In this document: positions 11,320-21,812 of the stretch, in pieces
How positions within the stretch are numbered: the stretch's first letter is position 1
Layout: every line of letters starts with the position of its first letter
Assembly (NCBI RefSeq): GCF_000226095.1
Contig: NC_016472.1
Span: forward strand, 4,650,001 to 4,714,000
DNA: 64,000 nt
DNA from: Thermothelomyces thermophilus ATCC 42464
Lineage: Eukaryota > Ascomycota > Sordariomycetes > Sordariales > Chaetomiaceae
Reading direction: 5' to 3'
Translations under genes and position numbers: made by a program
Notes under the pieces: generated by a model
Told to the model about the DNA's origin: nothing
Seen by the model: only the letters and a program-made list of their open reading frames with translations
Database searches by the model: none

Positions 11320-12731
11320 CTATCCAGGAATGCCCTGACCCGACCCAGATTTACGAGATGCCTTCAGTAGCATTGCTTCTTGCGCCCGCTGCTGTTGCCT
11401 TGCCCATGCGACCTTGGCCACCTCCTCCAGGTTATGGTGGATGAAGTTGCGGACAGCACTTGTGTCGTAGAAGCCGTCTGCGAGCCGTAGGCCTGAAGGA
11501 TCGAATCCGAACGACGGGTCGCCCTCCAGTATGATCTTCTTCAGAGCACCTATTACACATGCTCTCCGCTGCGGGTCCATGGTGCTCGGAACTGACTCCT
11601 TGACCAGGACCTTCATCTGCTCGCCGTCTCTTTTCAGCCGCCACTCCCTCAACCGCTCCCGATACTCCGCCTCCACAAAGAAGCGCTCGAATGCTTCATC
11701 TCGTACCATGGCTCGCACCTCTTCGGCGGACTTACCGGGATGGTTGCTGAGGAATTTGCCTTCGGCGCAGAGTCGGGGGATGAACTCATAGATCCAGCGT
11801 CGATAGACCGGGCGGCCAGCCATCCGCCGTCGATCGTTGGCTTTCAGCCTTCTCCGCCCATCCTCCCCGCCAATAACTCCAGCAGCGTCGGCGTCCTCTT
11901 CGGCCACACCAACCGGGGTGTCTCGGACCCAAAACAGCCGACAGGTCGTCGCATAGTCGAACAGGGCATCCACCGATTCGAACGGCTCGTCCCAGAAGCC
12001 CTCCACTTTCATCCCGAGGAAATGGATGATCTCGACGGGGTCCCTACTCAGGCACACTTTGGCCCTCTTACGGTCGAACTTTTCGATCTCGGGTATCCGA
12101 AGCCACAGTGCTTCCTCATCAATGGTGAGTCCAAATGGCCTGATGGTGCTCCCTAGGATGTTCCAAAGGTCGCCATGAGCATGTTTGAAGAGTCTCTGGG
12201 AGGCGCGGTCAGCGATGTCGGTCCCTGGCCCTCTCGCGGGGCTCAGCGCATCCTTACCCAGCAGAACTCGTCAATGTCTGGGCAGATGTGAACATCGACC
12301 TGCACGTACTTGGCTTCCGGCTCCCCCCGGCTCTCGGCAATTCCTCGGTCGCCCAACACTCCACCGGGCGTTGAGACATGCTGGTCCATATCCGATGGCC
12401 ACTGGATCGTCAGGTGCGCCGAGGTACCTGCCGGGTGGACGATGGCGTGCTTCGCGCCGAGCTGGCGTTGAATGATGGCCATCAGCTCATGCGGGCTTCT
12501 CGGGATCGAGTCATCGCGGGTTTGGGGAAACAAGGTACGCTTCTCCAGCGCCACCAAGATGTCAATGTCGCCATGGTCCTTCTTTCCTGGGCCTTCGATG
12601 GGCGACGCCACGCAGACGAATATCTCCCTCAGTAACGCATTGCATGCGGATAGCGCGCGCCTGTAGACCGCGGGAGGCATCCGTGGCGTGTAGGGAGGGT
12701 CGGGGAGAGAGGAAAAAGCAGAGCCGCCCAT
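11320..12731 (-). CDS. Nucleotidyltransferase-fold protein, unknown role
   Basis: Two exons, 12731..12258 and 12195..11320, join across a 62-nt intron and give 449 residues. Residues 54-60 read GDIDILV, the paired-acid hDhDh motif of polymerase-beta-type nucleotidyltransferases. A third acidic residue, D146, lies in KYVQVDVHIC, the right spacing for the third metal ligand. The usual Gly-Ser before the motif is replaced by ASP, which is unusual. The C-terminal half (FLGMKVEGFWDEPFES, then a charged helical region) has no domain I can name. The protein could be a tRNA- or RNA-modifying or small-molecule nucleotidyltransferase, or an inactive relative. The fold assignment rests on the three acids only. 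The gene is divergent from LSM6. Confidence 0.7.
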
Positions 12732-13603
12732 GATGATTTTTAAAAATATTGCAATAGGAAGGTAGAAAGAAAACCCAGGCAGCTATCTGGAGAGAGAACA
12801 GAGGGAAAAGGGGAGGCGGAAGAAAAGAGTCAAATGGAAATGAGTTCTCAAATATGTAATGTACCTGAACCAGGGAGGAGCGAGGCTGTGGTGGCTCGCT
12901 TCGCGGGCCCTGCACCCTCGGGATGAGAGGCCTCTTTCTGTCTTGCACTTAAATGCAAGGCTTCTGTTGAGAGTTCCTCCCCAAATGCCTACAGGTAGAA
13001 ATAAAGCGCGTATGCCTATTGGGCGAGAGAGAAAGAGAGAGGGAGAGAGAGAGAGAGAATGTGTGTGTTTGTGTGTGTGTGTGTGTAAGAGAGGAGTAAT
13101 TGAGTATATGTGTATTTGAGAGAGAGAGAGAGAGAGGGAGGAGACATATCCAGAAACTCTCGGGGACTAGTTACTTGGCGCCCTCTTCTCTCAATATGGC
13201 CCCTCCCAACATGCTCTCCAACCAATTTCAAGCGGGAAATTTACGGCATTCAAACGGAAAGTTATTTCGTGGTCATCTTTCATCAAGTATTTGCACCTTG
13301 CGTAGTGGGAGGTTTGGAACTAGGAGGGTAGGCTTGCGAAACGTCAAGGAGTGCATCAAATTGAGTGTGGTGACCTCCGTTTCCGATGCCCAGAGCGAGT
13401 CAATGCTCTGATGTGGGCCTCCTTCGTCCCACTGCAATTCCCCCCACGTCTCTCTCCCTCTCTTCTGCAAATCAACTGACCTGGCCAAGCATTGAGCTGC
13501 CAACCGCCAAGTCGCACTGCGCAAGCACCAACAAGCGTGGGTTTCTCTCTCTTCCCTTTCTCCGCGTCCTTTTCTTTCCCGCTTTCATTCATTCTCGTCA
13601 GCC
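12732..13603. other. Divergent promoter region with GA/GT microsatellites
   Basis: Separates the nucleotidyltransferase gene (-) from LSM6 (+). It holds GA-rich (13024-13058), GT-rich (13060-13086) and GA-rich (13118-13140) simple repeats, listed separately. A pyrimidine-rich stretch lies directly before the LSM6 start (13535-13600), as often seen upstream of strongly expressed fungal genes. Confidence 0.55.
13024..13140. repeat. Compound GA/GT microsatellite
   Basis: Imperfect (GA)n at 13024-13058, (GT)n with one TTT break at 13060-13086, and (GA)n again at 13118-13140. It lies in the LSM6 upstream region. Confidence 0.9.
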
Positions 13604-14049
13604 ATGGAGAACGGCGCAGCTACCCAGAGCGGCGAGGGAAAGGACCCCTCCAGCTTTTTGGGCGAGATCATTGGCAACCCGGTAACGGTTAAGCTGAACT
13701 CGGGCGTCGTCTATAAGGGTAAGTGCTGCATTCATCCTCTCACCGGTGATGCTTGATAGGCAGGCCTCAACACATGAGCACCTAGCTATTTACTGCTATC
13801 TCCTTCATTTTGGGCACTCGGCTTGAGTTTCTGTTAACATATTCTTGGTGTTGCTCCAGGTGAGCTCCAGTCAGTGGATGGGTACATGAATATCGCGCTG
13901 GAGAAGACGGAAGAATACGTCAACGGCACAAAGCGGCGGACTTATGGCGATACTTTCGTGAGAGGAAACAATGGTCAGTAATGATCTTACCACTTTGTGC
14001 TAGCTGTCTCTAACTCTTAAGCATAGTCATGTACATCTCGGCAGATTGA
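13604..14049 (+). CDS. LSM6: U6 snRNA-associated Sm-like protein LSm6
   Basis: Three exons, 13604..13718, 13860..13973 and 14027..14049, encode 83 residues. Introns are 141 and 53 nt with GTAAGT/CAG and GTCAGT/TAG ends. The Sm fold is evident: Sm1 around GNPVTVKLNSGVVYKGELQ and SVDGYMNIAL, and Sm2 around FVRGNNVMYIS. The RNA-binding D-x-x-M-N and R-G-N residues are present. LSm6 belongs to the LSm1-7 ring (cytoplasmic mRNA decapping) and the LSm2-8 ring (U6 snRNA 3' end binding). The protein ends right after the last strand, as in other LSm6 proteins. The third exon is only 23 nt, including the stop. Confidence 0.93.
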
Positions 14050-14672
14050 AATACCTCCTGTGTCTCAAGCGAAGACTCTGAAGACCAACCTACAGGCCGC
14101 TCCTATCTAGTAAAGCACGTATGGCTGTCGAGGTACTTGCAGCTGGATAGACTAGCGATTGGCTTTGGGTCGGGGCCGTAGGGTGTGGATTGTGCTCATA
14201 TGTTGGGCATCCCGAGCAGCCGGTTCAACGTGCAAGGACAACGATACACCAAGCCTGCGGCAACGAGGACGAAGCACCAGTGGGTAGTGGCAGAGAGGAA
14301 CCGCAATGTCTTTGCTCAATCACGGGCAAGGGAGAACAGCTTGAACAATTTAGGAATGCTGACATTGCACTTTCTATTGAGTATCAACGCTAACTCTCAA
14401 AGAGCCCGCCAAGTGGTTCCCCACGCCGGTTGCCAATACCTCCCGGGATACATTGGAAACACTCCCATCTGTGTACCCTTTCTCCCAGCCATATCCTCAC
14501 CACGTACGCCGATGCCATGCCAAGAGGGTGCAAGTGACTTGCTATATATACAACTCAGAGAACCCAACGCAATAAGATCGAGGAAAAAAAGGAAGCTCAT
14601 TGCAGAAAATGAACCCCAAATGGTGGGAAAGAGGGTGAAAGGTTCGGATAACGCGAGAAGGTCGGAGATGGT
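14050..14672. other. Intergenic, convergent 3' regions
   Basis: LSM6 (+) and the Hsp20 gene (-) run toward each other. An open frame crosses part of this stretch (from 14185) but runs on into the antisense of the Hsp20 gene and looks like chance. No RNA gene was recognised. Confidence 0.5.
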
Positions 14673-15224
14673 TCAGTTGATGGCGATGCGGCGGGCCTCG
14701 TGCCTCCTGGCCTTCGGCACGACGACGCTCAGGATGCCGTTGTGGAGGCGTGCAGAGACGGCGTCCTGGTCGATGCGGGTGGGGAAGTTGAAGACGCGAG
14801 CAAAGTCGCCGACGGTGCGCTCCTGCAGCCAGTATCTGTCCGAGGCTGCCTTGCTGTTGTCGTTGCCGGCGCCCTCCTCGCTACTCTCGGCGCCGGCGGT
14901 GTCAGCCGGCTGCTGAGCTGACGGGGAGGGGTAAGCGCGCTCGGTGCGGCCGCGGATCACCATGGTCTGGGGCTCGGTGAACTCGACGCTGATCTTGTCG
15001 CGCTCAATGCCGGGGAGCTCGCCATAGAGCTCAAAGGCACTGTCGGTCTCGCGGGCATCGAACTTGGGTTGGAATGCACCGGCCTGCCGGCGACCGCGGG
15101 GACGGGAGCGCTCATTGGTCGTACCCTGGACTTCGCGGGTATAGTTGTCGAACTCGTCCAGGAGACGGAAGAGTGGCATGAAGCTCCGGTCGGAGCCGTA
15201 GACGGTGTCGGTGAAGAACGCCAT
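14673..15224 (-). CDS. Small heat shock protein, Hsp20/alpha-crystallin family
   Basis: Single exon of 183 residues starting MAFFTDTVYG at 15224, the first ATG after the TATA box; the frame is open upstream but without an ATG. The alpha-crystallin domain starts near FQPKFDARETDSAFELYGELPGI and ends with FNFPTRIDQDAVSARLHNGILSVVVPK, where the GILSVVVPK block is the family hallmark. Between the domain halves sits a Ser/Ala/Glu/Gly-rich insertion (QQPADTAGAESS), common in filamentous-fungal Hsp30 proteins. These proteins are ATP-independent holdases that form oligomers and bind unfolding proteins under heat. Upstream heat-shock elements and a TATA box support stress induction. Confidence 0.93.
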   Translation of the reverse strand: MAFFTDTVYGSDRSFMPLFRLLDEFDNYTREVQGTTNERSRPRGRRQAGAFQPKFDARETDSAFELYGELPGIERDKISVEFTEPQTMVIRGRTERAYPSPSAQQPADTAGAESSEEGAGNDNSKAASDRYWLQERTVGDFARVFNFPTRIDQDAVSARLHNGILSVVVPKARRHEARRIAIN

Positions 15225-15381
15225 TTTGTATGCTGGTGTGACTTTGCGACGCTCGGTGGTGGCGGTTGGTATGAATCGTTGGACGATGGTCGAGAACGTT
15301 GTCAACTTATTAGATGTTTTTTTCTCTCTCTGCTGTACACAAGACGAGCAGCGAGTGACGGGGCTGAAGATGTCGCCTAGC

Positions 15382-15390
15382 TATATATAC
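15382..15390 (-). promoter_or_regulatory. TATA box of the Hsp20 gene
   Basis: On the minus strand this reads GTATATATA, about 160 bases before the Hsp20 ATG, leaving room for a leader of roughly 130 nt. A clear TATA box suits an inducible stress gene. Confidence 0.7.
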
Positions 15391-15480
15391 CCCACGAGAT
15401 TCGCCTGCCAGAAGTTCTACTAGACTCTCGAACTCTCGAGACTGAGGAGTAGAGGCGCGGTCGCCATGTTTACTCTAGTA

Positions 15481-15488
15481 TTCTGGAA
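15481..15488. promoter_or_regulatory. Heat-shock element (HSF site) 1
   Basis: TTCTGGAA is a TTCnnGAA pair of inverted HSF half-sites, about 90 bases upstream of the Hsp20 TATA box. Confidence 0.65.
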
Positions 15489-15579
15489 TGCACCGGTATC
15501 TACCAGAGGCCGCGATCCGCTTCAGCGTGGCGCAAGCAGGAGAGAACCGACGAGTTGACTGGGCATCACGATGGGGCTG

Positions 15580-15587
15580 GAAGCTTC
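15580..15587. promoter_or_regulatory. Heat-shock element (HSF site) 2
   Basis: GAAGCTTC is a GAAnnTTC pair of half-sites in the same Hsp20 upstream region. Confidence 0.6.
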
Positions 15588-15712
15588 TGTAGGATAGTAC
15601 TAGACATGTAGCTTAAGTGCACGCCTAAACTCCAGACTCCACTAGTGTGGGCAGCAGGAAGGTGACACTCAAGTCGCATTGTTTAGGTACCTTGTTGGAA
15701 GGCGCAAGCGGC

Positions 15713-15720
15713 TTCTAGAA
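15713..15720. promoter_or_regulatory. Heat-shock element (HSF site) 3
   Basis: TTCTAGAA is a TTCnnGAA pair, the most distal of three HSF-type sites upstream of the Hsp20 gene. Confidence 0.55.
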
Positions 15721-16454
15721 TGACGGATCCACAGCTCGAGGTGGGGCCAGCGAGAGCTTGTTGGAAGCTGCGACAAATCGGTCAGCCGTGCCTCCAAAAT
15801 CTCCGCTTGCGAGTGAATAACTACTATGTAGGCATATGATGACGTCATTGGCCTGTTGCGCAGCTTGCCGCGCAAGTACGAAACTTTGAAATCGAGCAAT
15901 CCGTATTCTGTACGGATTACACTATTCGGTGCCGATTACACCTCGCACGGTGGCACACACTTAACACTGCCTCACCCATCCTCATCCCATGACTGTAGCA
16001 GGACGGGGAAATTTGCAGCCGGTGTACGGAGTATGGGCAGCAAAGTTCCGCAGTGGTGGGGAAACGAATTGTAGAGACCACGGCGACGACACGCCCAATT
16101 GAAGGACGGAGGAGAGCAACTCAACATCTCTGTTGACTTTCTCAAGACCCGTGCGCAGCTTCTTGGGTTGACAGCACGACAGAGGTTTGTTTGCTTTAAC
16201 TCCAGTGGCACCACTTGGGGAAGGGAGAGTGCTCTACGGGTGATTACTTCTCTTCAGTAGCTCCCAAGGACAGCACCTGTTCAGACAAGCCGGCTCGGGG
16301 GTATTGGAGAGAACTATGAACACATAACCAATGCTACCGCCGCCTGTCCATGCTCTGTCTCGCTGTTGCAACGCCGCTTTGATCGAGGAAGTACGGAGTA
16401 AGGTAACCAAGTAAACATAAAGGTAATTGGACAAATGAAGACAGCCAAGGCATT

Positions 16455-18813
16455 TTACCGCAAGGGCGGATACCCAACCTGTGGTAGAGGACCCTGCATT
16501 CGGATCCCCACTGGAGCCACACCGGGGACCATGGCGGGCGGCACGTTCGGCACGGGACTCTGTACCTTGTTGAAGAGCCCAATCACCCTCCTCCCGACCG
16601 ACGGCTCGAGTTCCGTGCCGTCTCTTGCGATCTTCACCTCCCGGTTCGAGTTCCATGGATTCCGGAGCCCCCTCGTGCGGTAGAACGGGAGACGAGTCGT
16701 TGACAGCCACTCGACCCGGAACGGCTTGCCCCAGGCCTTGGGCTCCGATGCGCTGCTATCCCGTCCGCTCCGGATGCTGCCCGTGTCTCCCCCCGCCGAG
16801 GCGCCCGAGCCTTCGTCCTCCTGCCCACCATCAGACCCAGCCCTGTTGCTGTTCTTGTTCTTGTTGTCGTCATCGTTGTCATCGTCGTCGTCGTCGTCAT
16901 CGTCGTCATGCTCTGCCTCCCAGAAAATGGTGCCGCGGGCCGAGTCGTCGATGATGCGGCCCCTGGGCGCGAACTCGGTTGGCTCCGTCGGTATCGCCTT
17001 CGGGAGGTCGACCTCGCTCACTGCATGCGCGCTCGGCGCGAACTGGATGGCCGCCGCCGGGTCTTCGTTGATGGCCGACGCCATGCGTGCATAGCCAAAA
17101 TACTCGCCCGATTTGTTCGCCGAGAATACGAGATAGACATTGTCCGAAGTCTGTCGTGGTTAGTCTGCTGAATACGCCTCAGGAGAGGTCCCTCGTCGCC
17201 GCCACCTCCCTTCGTGCGCCTCGACTACCACGGCGCCAGTGAGGGATCAAGTGTCCGCCTACCTTGAATGCAGTGTTCAACGTCTCCTCGTTGTGCGACT
17301 GTGTCGCCCAAGTTTTGGTCCGGACACTCAGCTCGAGATCTTCGACGGTGAGGCTCTTGAGGACAAAGAAACGATCCTTGCGGGGAGGCGCCCCTCCGTC
17401 TACAGGTGGAGGGCCTGCCGGAGAGCCTGAATGAGCTGCGGCCGATTTAGGCGACGGAGCGCTGCTCTCTGCCCTCTCGCCTCCGTCACCCTCACCACCC
17501 GCGGAGGGGCTCGCCCCTTGCGTACCCGCCACCTTCGGCGCGGATGCGGCCGGTCCCGTCGGAGCCGTGACGCCCGCTGGCCCTTCCACAGTGCTCTTCC
17601 TCAGCCTGCTCACCAGTCGGACCGTCATGAACCTAGAGTCGTGAAGTTTCCGCTGCGCCGCTACGCAGGACTGCTCGTCCTTGAAATTGGCAAACGCGCA
17701 ATTGCTCTTGGAAATCAAAAACAGCGACTCGAGCCCCTCCGTCTCCTTGCAAACATGATGCACTAGACTCATGAGGTTGGTTTGGGGAGGAAGGTTTCCG
17801 ATCCAAATAGCGTGACCTTGGAAGTTGTATCGTAGACCGCGTCAGCAACCCTTGCTGCACCAAGAACCCCTCTTGACTCGGCTCGTCCCCCCAGAAAAGA
17901 TAAAACAGCGTGAGTTTGGAGAGAGAGAAGGGGGGGGTTTTGATAAGTGAGGAAGGGGCTAACACCTACCGCTCTGCCTTGGTTTCCTCGGTGGCCCCCT
18001 AACCATGCTTTGGCTGGCTCCGGCGCCTACAGAGGGAGCGATCCGTCAGTGTCACAGGTTCCCAAAGTGCTGCAGTGTTCCCGGGAAAGAGGGGGGTTTA
18101 CCGTTTCCCTGGGGGCTTGACGGCGGCGGCAGCGGTGCCGCCACGCTTGGCTCCTGGGTCCTCCCGTGCTGCATCTGGCGCGACCCATGGTCGGAGTAGC
18201 AATGCTGCAAGTCTGGGGCTCCGAATTGCCCAAGCGCTACTTGCCCCGGGAATTGGGGCGTCGGCGCCGAATAGGCAGGCCCTGGCTGGTAGTAGAAATG
18301 CTGCCCCGCAGGGGTCGTCTGGTTCATAACCAACGGCGGGGTGTAGTACCCCAAATCGGGTCTCGGCGGTATCGTGGGCGGTGGCTGCGCCGACATGGGC
18401 GACTGGTAGAAGGACGCCATGGGGTTGTGCGGCGAGGCGTAGTATGGCTGTGGAGGCATGGCGCCCATGCCGTTGGGTGTTCCGTACTGGGCCGGAGCCA
18501 TCTGGGCAAAGCCCATATATCGGGCCCCGACATGGCTATAGGGTTGTCCTCGGTAGGGACTCTGTGGCAGAGCGTGACCCATGGCACTCATGTCAAACGG
18601 CGCTGCTTGCGGCTGATGTGCCATGTCGACCGTGAAGAACGGCTGGGCGCCCGCGGATCGCCCGTCTTGCGGCTCTTGCGGTACTGCTGCGGAGGCCTGC
18701 TCCTCGGCCACAATGTGGCCCGGGCTTGGTTCAGACGCTGGCAGCGTGGCAGAAGCGGTCCCCGGTTGAGAGGATTCCGCTTCAGTGCTAGGGTGGCACT
18801 TATCGTCTCCCAT
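16455..18813 (-). CDS. RRM plus YTH domain protein (m6A RNA reader)
   Basis: Four exons (18813..18102, 18026..17970, 17816..17263, 17150..16455) encode 672 residues. Residues 1-237 are a Pro/Gln/Tyr/Met-rich disordered arm. The 57-nt second exon gives a basic linker, VRGPPRKPRQS. An RRM follows at about 257-330, with RNP2 GHAIWIGNLPP and RNP1-like NCAFANFKD. The YTH domain runs from D404 (RFFVLKSLTVEDLEL, WATQSHNEE, NVYLVFSANKSGEYFGYARM) to near the C-terminus (RLPFYRTRGLRNPWN). The aromatic cage is W426, W589 and, at the third position, L595, like YTHDC1. YTH domains bind N6-methyladenosine in RNA and often steer mRNA decay or processing. An acidic insertion with ten consecutive Asp (523-532) splits the YTH domain. 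Domain identity is firm; the target RNAs are unknown. Confidence 0.9.
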
Positions 18814-21812
18814 GGGAGCGCAGGTGACTCCGGAAACCGGAGAATCGATTGGGTTTGTCCTCTCTTTGCTCAGTCAGGTCTTGGTCCACTTCCCCTTAGT
18901 CGATTATCTCGGAGAGTGGAGGGGCAGCCCGCTGTAAGACGCTGTGACTTCCTTCCAATGTCGCTGTAGGTATCGGTCTCTGATGGTTCCAGAAGGTGTG
19001 TGATGAAGGAGGGGTGGTAGGGGAAGAAGGCGGGGGGGGGAAACGAGGTTCTCAAGGAAGGCGGCAGCGGAGTAGCGGAGAAGAAAAAACCACCTCACAA
19101 CCCACCCAACAATCTTTTTCTGTTCTCTTAACTTCTCCTTCCACCTCTTTCCTTCTTCTCGCCACAGACTGAGAGAAGATCGGGTGTAGCAACGTCCCAG
19201 AAGAAAGGGGGGGGAGGGGACCCGGGATGAATAATGCTTCGACAAGCCTGATCTCGGCAGGCTATTCCGAACAGTATTATTGGCAGAGGTGCAAAGTTTA
19301 GGTACTTTTAGGGTGAAATAGACAGGCGTGAGCGCACGAGATTAAACAGGCGGCACCGAGAATATTCAGCGTGGCAATTGATAAACCTAACGTTATCAAA
19401 AGCAACCCTCCCTGGGCTGCCGTGAGCAATGACAGGATTGACTTGTTGGATAGCCGTCATGAAAGCGTGGAGAGAGCTCTCTCCCCCAGTGGTAGGGCAG
19501 GGTAGTGGTCCAATAAGAAGGGCGGCCGAGGAGGGTGAGAAAGGCGGAAGACACGAGCAGTGGCGTGAGGCGCGGAGGCGAAAACCCTGGCTTGCCTGTC
19601 GAAAAGGAAAAACAAAAAGAAGAAATGTTGCCCAGTGCCAACGGCTTTCTCCTCGGGCCGGGGCGGTTGCGTAGGGCGGCTGGCTGACCGGGGCGAAAAA
19701 CGGTCTGGCGGGTTGTGGGTATGTCACGGAGCTGCAGCTGCGGCTGGAGCCGGTGCAGACAAACTACCCAACCCGACCTAACGTAAGGTTTCGGTACTCG
19801 AGGCGGAGGCAACGGCAGGCCAACCACTTTATCAACGCCGACCAGTTGGCGGGGAGGCTCTGTGCGTCTAGAACCAAGGTGGGACGAACCGACTAACCCG
19901 GCCTGCGGACACGGCGCGTACTCCAAGCTCAGTCGTGACGGCGTGGGATTGTTCGTCAACAGAGAACTTTCTTTTCGGAAGGAGACCTTCCCTTCCTTTT
20001 CCCTATTTCTTCTTTATTTTCTTTATTTCTTTTCTTCTTTTTTTTTTCACTTCTTGATTTTGCCCTCGTGAAATCAGGCCGCCGGGAATCTTTCCTCGGA
20101 GATAAACAAGAACTCCTAGGGACCTGTGTGTGTGAAGTAAAGAAGCTGGTTTTCCCGGGAAGACGGCTAGACGAGACAGTTGCAACACAGCTTTCTAGAC
20201 CGGGAGGAGAAGTGAGATGCCGGGCTCTGCGTCTGTCCGTATGTTCCGTGCCTATGGATGGAGAAAATGGACGAGTCTAGGCAACTGGAGGTATGGGATG
20301 GGCCGGGGGGGGGGGGGGGGGGGGAGACGGGGCGACGCTACCTTGGGATCTTCTTGCTAACGCGCCCTGGGGCTGGAACCGGCAAAAGATAGGCGCCCCG
20401 ACGGCCGTTTTGCCACCGAAACAAAAAGCCAGAAAAGTACTTACGACCACTTGGATCCAGTGCCTCTCCCCTGCATTTAACATGCGCGTGGGCAAATTCC
20501 CTCCCCACTGTGCGGGAATGCGCCAGGCATGCATCCACCGTGTCCCATCGCAGTTTACGGGCGACGGATGTCAATTCATGGGACAAGGAGAGCTTCGAGA
20601 TCCAGGGTACGAGCTTAGGTCGTCGGCTACCACGTGTCAAGGAACCGTCTTGATCCTGGGCAGTCCAGGACTCCGGTTTATCCTCAGCGACTGTCATCTC
20701 TGTCACCGTTTTGCCGGGTTCCTAGCTTCGACCCATGAGAGGAAAGCGGGGTGTGCAACCTTGCAACCTTTGCAGAAATGAGCACGATGACGGCGGCTTG
20801 CTGGGGAAGTGGCGATCTGGGGCTCTCGTTTCTGCAGCCGGCAGCCCTGGCAAGGCAAGGTTCAATTGCCCTCCTGAGGCAGACGCACCACCCATGATGA
20901 CACCCCAGTGCCTGGCCCCCCACTTGTGTATTCAATCACCCAAGACCTGCTACTGCTGCGGACGGGCGGGCAAGCGCGCTCGCGTGTGCGTTGACGTCGT
21001 TGCGGTTTAATTGAGAGAGAAAGTGGGCCCCGCCCTGGAGCCTGCCAGGCCTGGTTACGTCATAGGAAGCACCAGCCAAGTTAGGGTTTTGTGTCACCGC
21101 CGCGTGTTCCCTGAATACGAGACAGCCTAGGGGAACTACGTTTGCATACGCAATAGCAATAGGTATCATCGAGGTACCACCTACCTTATTTACCTACGTT
21201 GTACAGTACCTACCTTACCAACACAAGTTCGGGACATTCTATATGCACATGTTGGGGTCCAGCTATGATCCCCAGCTATATTATGCTATAATATGGTTCT
21301 TTGGCTCCAGGCCACGAGGCCTGGCCTGTTCACAGACGATATCAGGTTCGTAGTAGTTAGTGCAAGGGTGTATTTTATAAGCGTATTGCTGTGTCTTGGG
21401 TTGATTGTGCTGCTCTTTTCGTTTTGGCTCACTCGTGGTTAGTGACTGCCGGTCAATGCCCAAATACTGTGATTGCTGCAGCTCACACCAGACACCGGCA
21501 CGCTTCTCTACGGAGCATCCCGCTTCGCCCAATGCGTTTACTTATGTATGGTATACCCAAGGTAGGTGAACTTGCGTAGGTAGGTAGGAAGGTAGGTAAC
21601 TTGGTAAGAAAACCTGTGCTCACGGCACAGCCCATTACCATAGATTGGGACCGGCATTCCTGGCATGTTTGCCAGACACTTCTCGGACAGCACAAGAAAA
21701 CCAGAATATGCCAGCTATCGGTTTTAGAATTCGATAGCTGTTGTGGCTTGGGCAAAGGGCCACCTGCCAATGTACTGTACACAACCGGCTAACCCTCTCG
21801 TCAACTACCCGC
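18814..21812. other. 3-kb gene-poor stretch upstream of the YTH gene
   Basis: Lies between the YTH gene and the proteasome gene, both on the minus strand, so it should hold the YTH promoter and leader. Visible features are a C/T-rich tract at 19995-20050, a 20-base poly-G at 20305-20324, and AGGTAGGTA/TACCTACC-type short repeats at 21175-21215 and 21560-21605. Open frames here have no recognisable domain and unbiased composition. A non-coding transcript or an upstream leader intron cannot be excluded. Confidence 0.5.
20305..20324. repeat. Poly-G tract, 20 bases
   Basis: Uninterrupted run of about 20 G in the long intergenic region; its length may vary between isolates or be an assembly weak point. 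Confidence 0.9.

Larger units (their letters stand above)
15225..16454. other. Intergenic: Hsp20 promoter and 3' region of the YTH gene
   Basis: Both flanking genes are on the minus strand. Bases 15225-15720 hold the heat-shock promoter. Further right, GTACGGA motifs occur at 15910, 16024 and 16391; the first lies in a small hairpin (CCGTA, five-base loop, TACGG). No gene was recognised. Confidence 0.55.

Noticed and set aside
19396-19959. Open minus-strand frame of 187 codons in the gene-poor stretch
   Set aside because: No domain, overlaps another open frame, and has unbiased composition.
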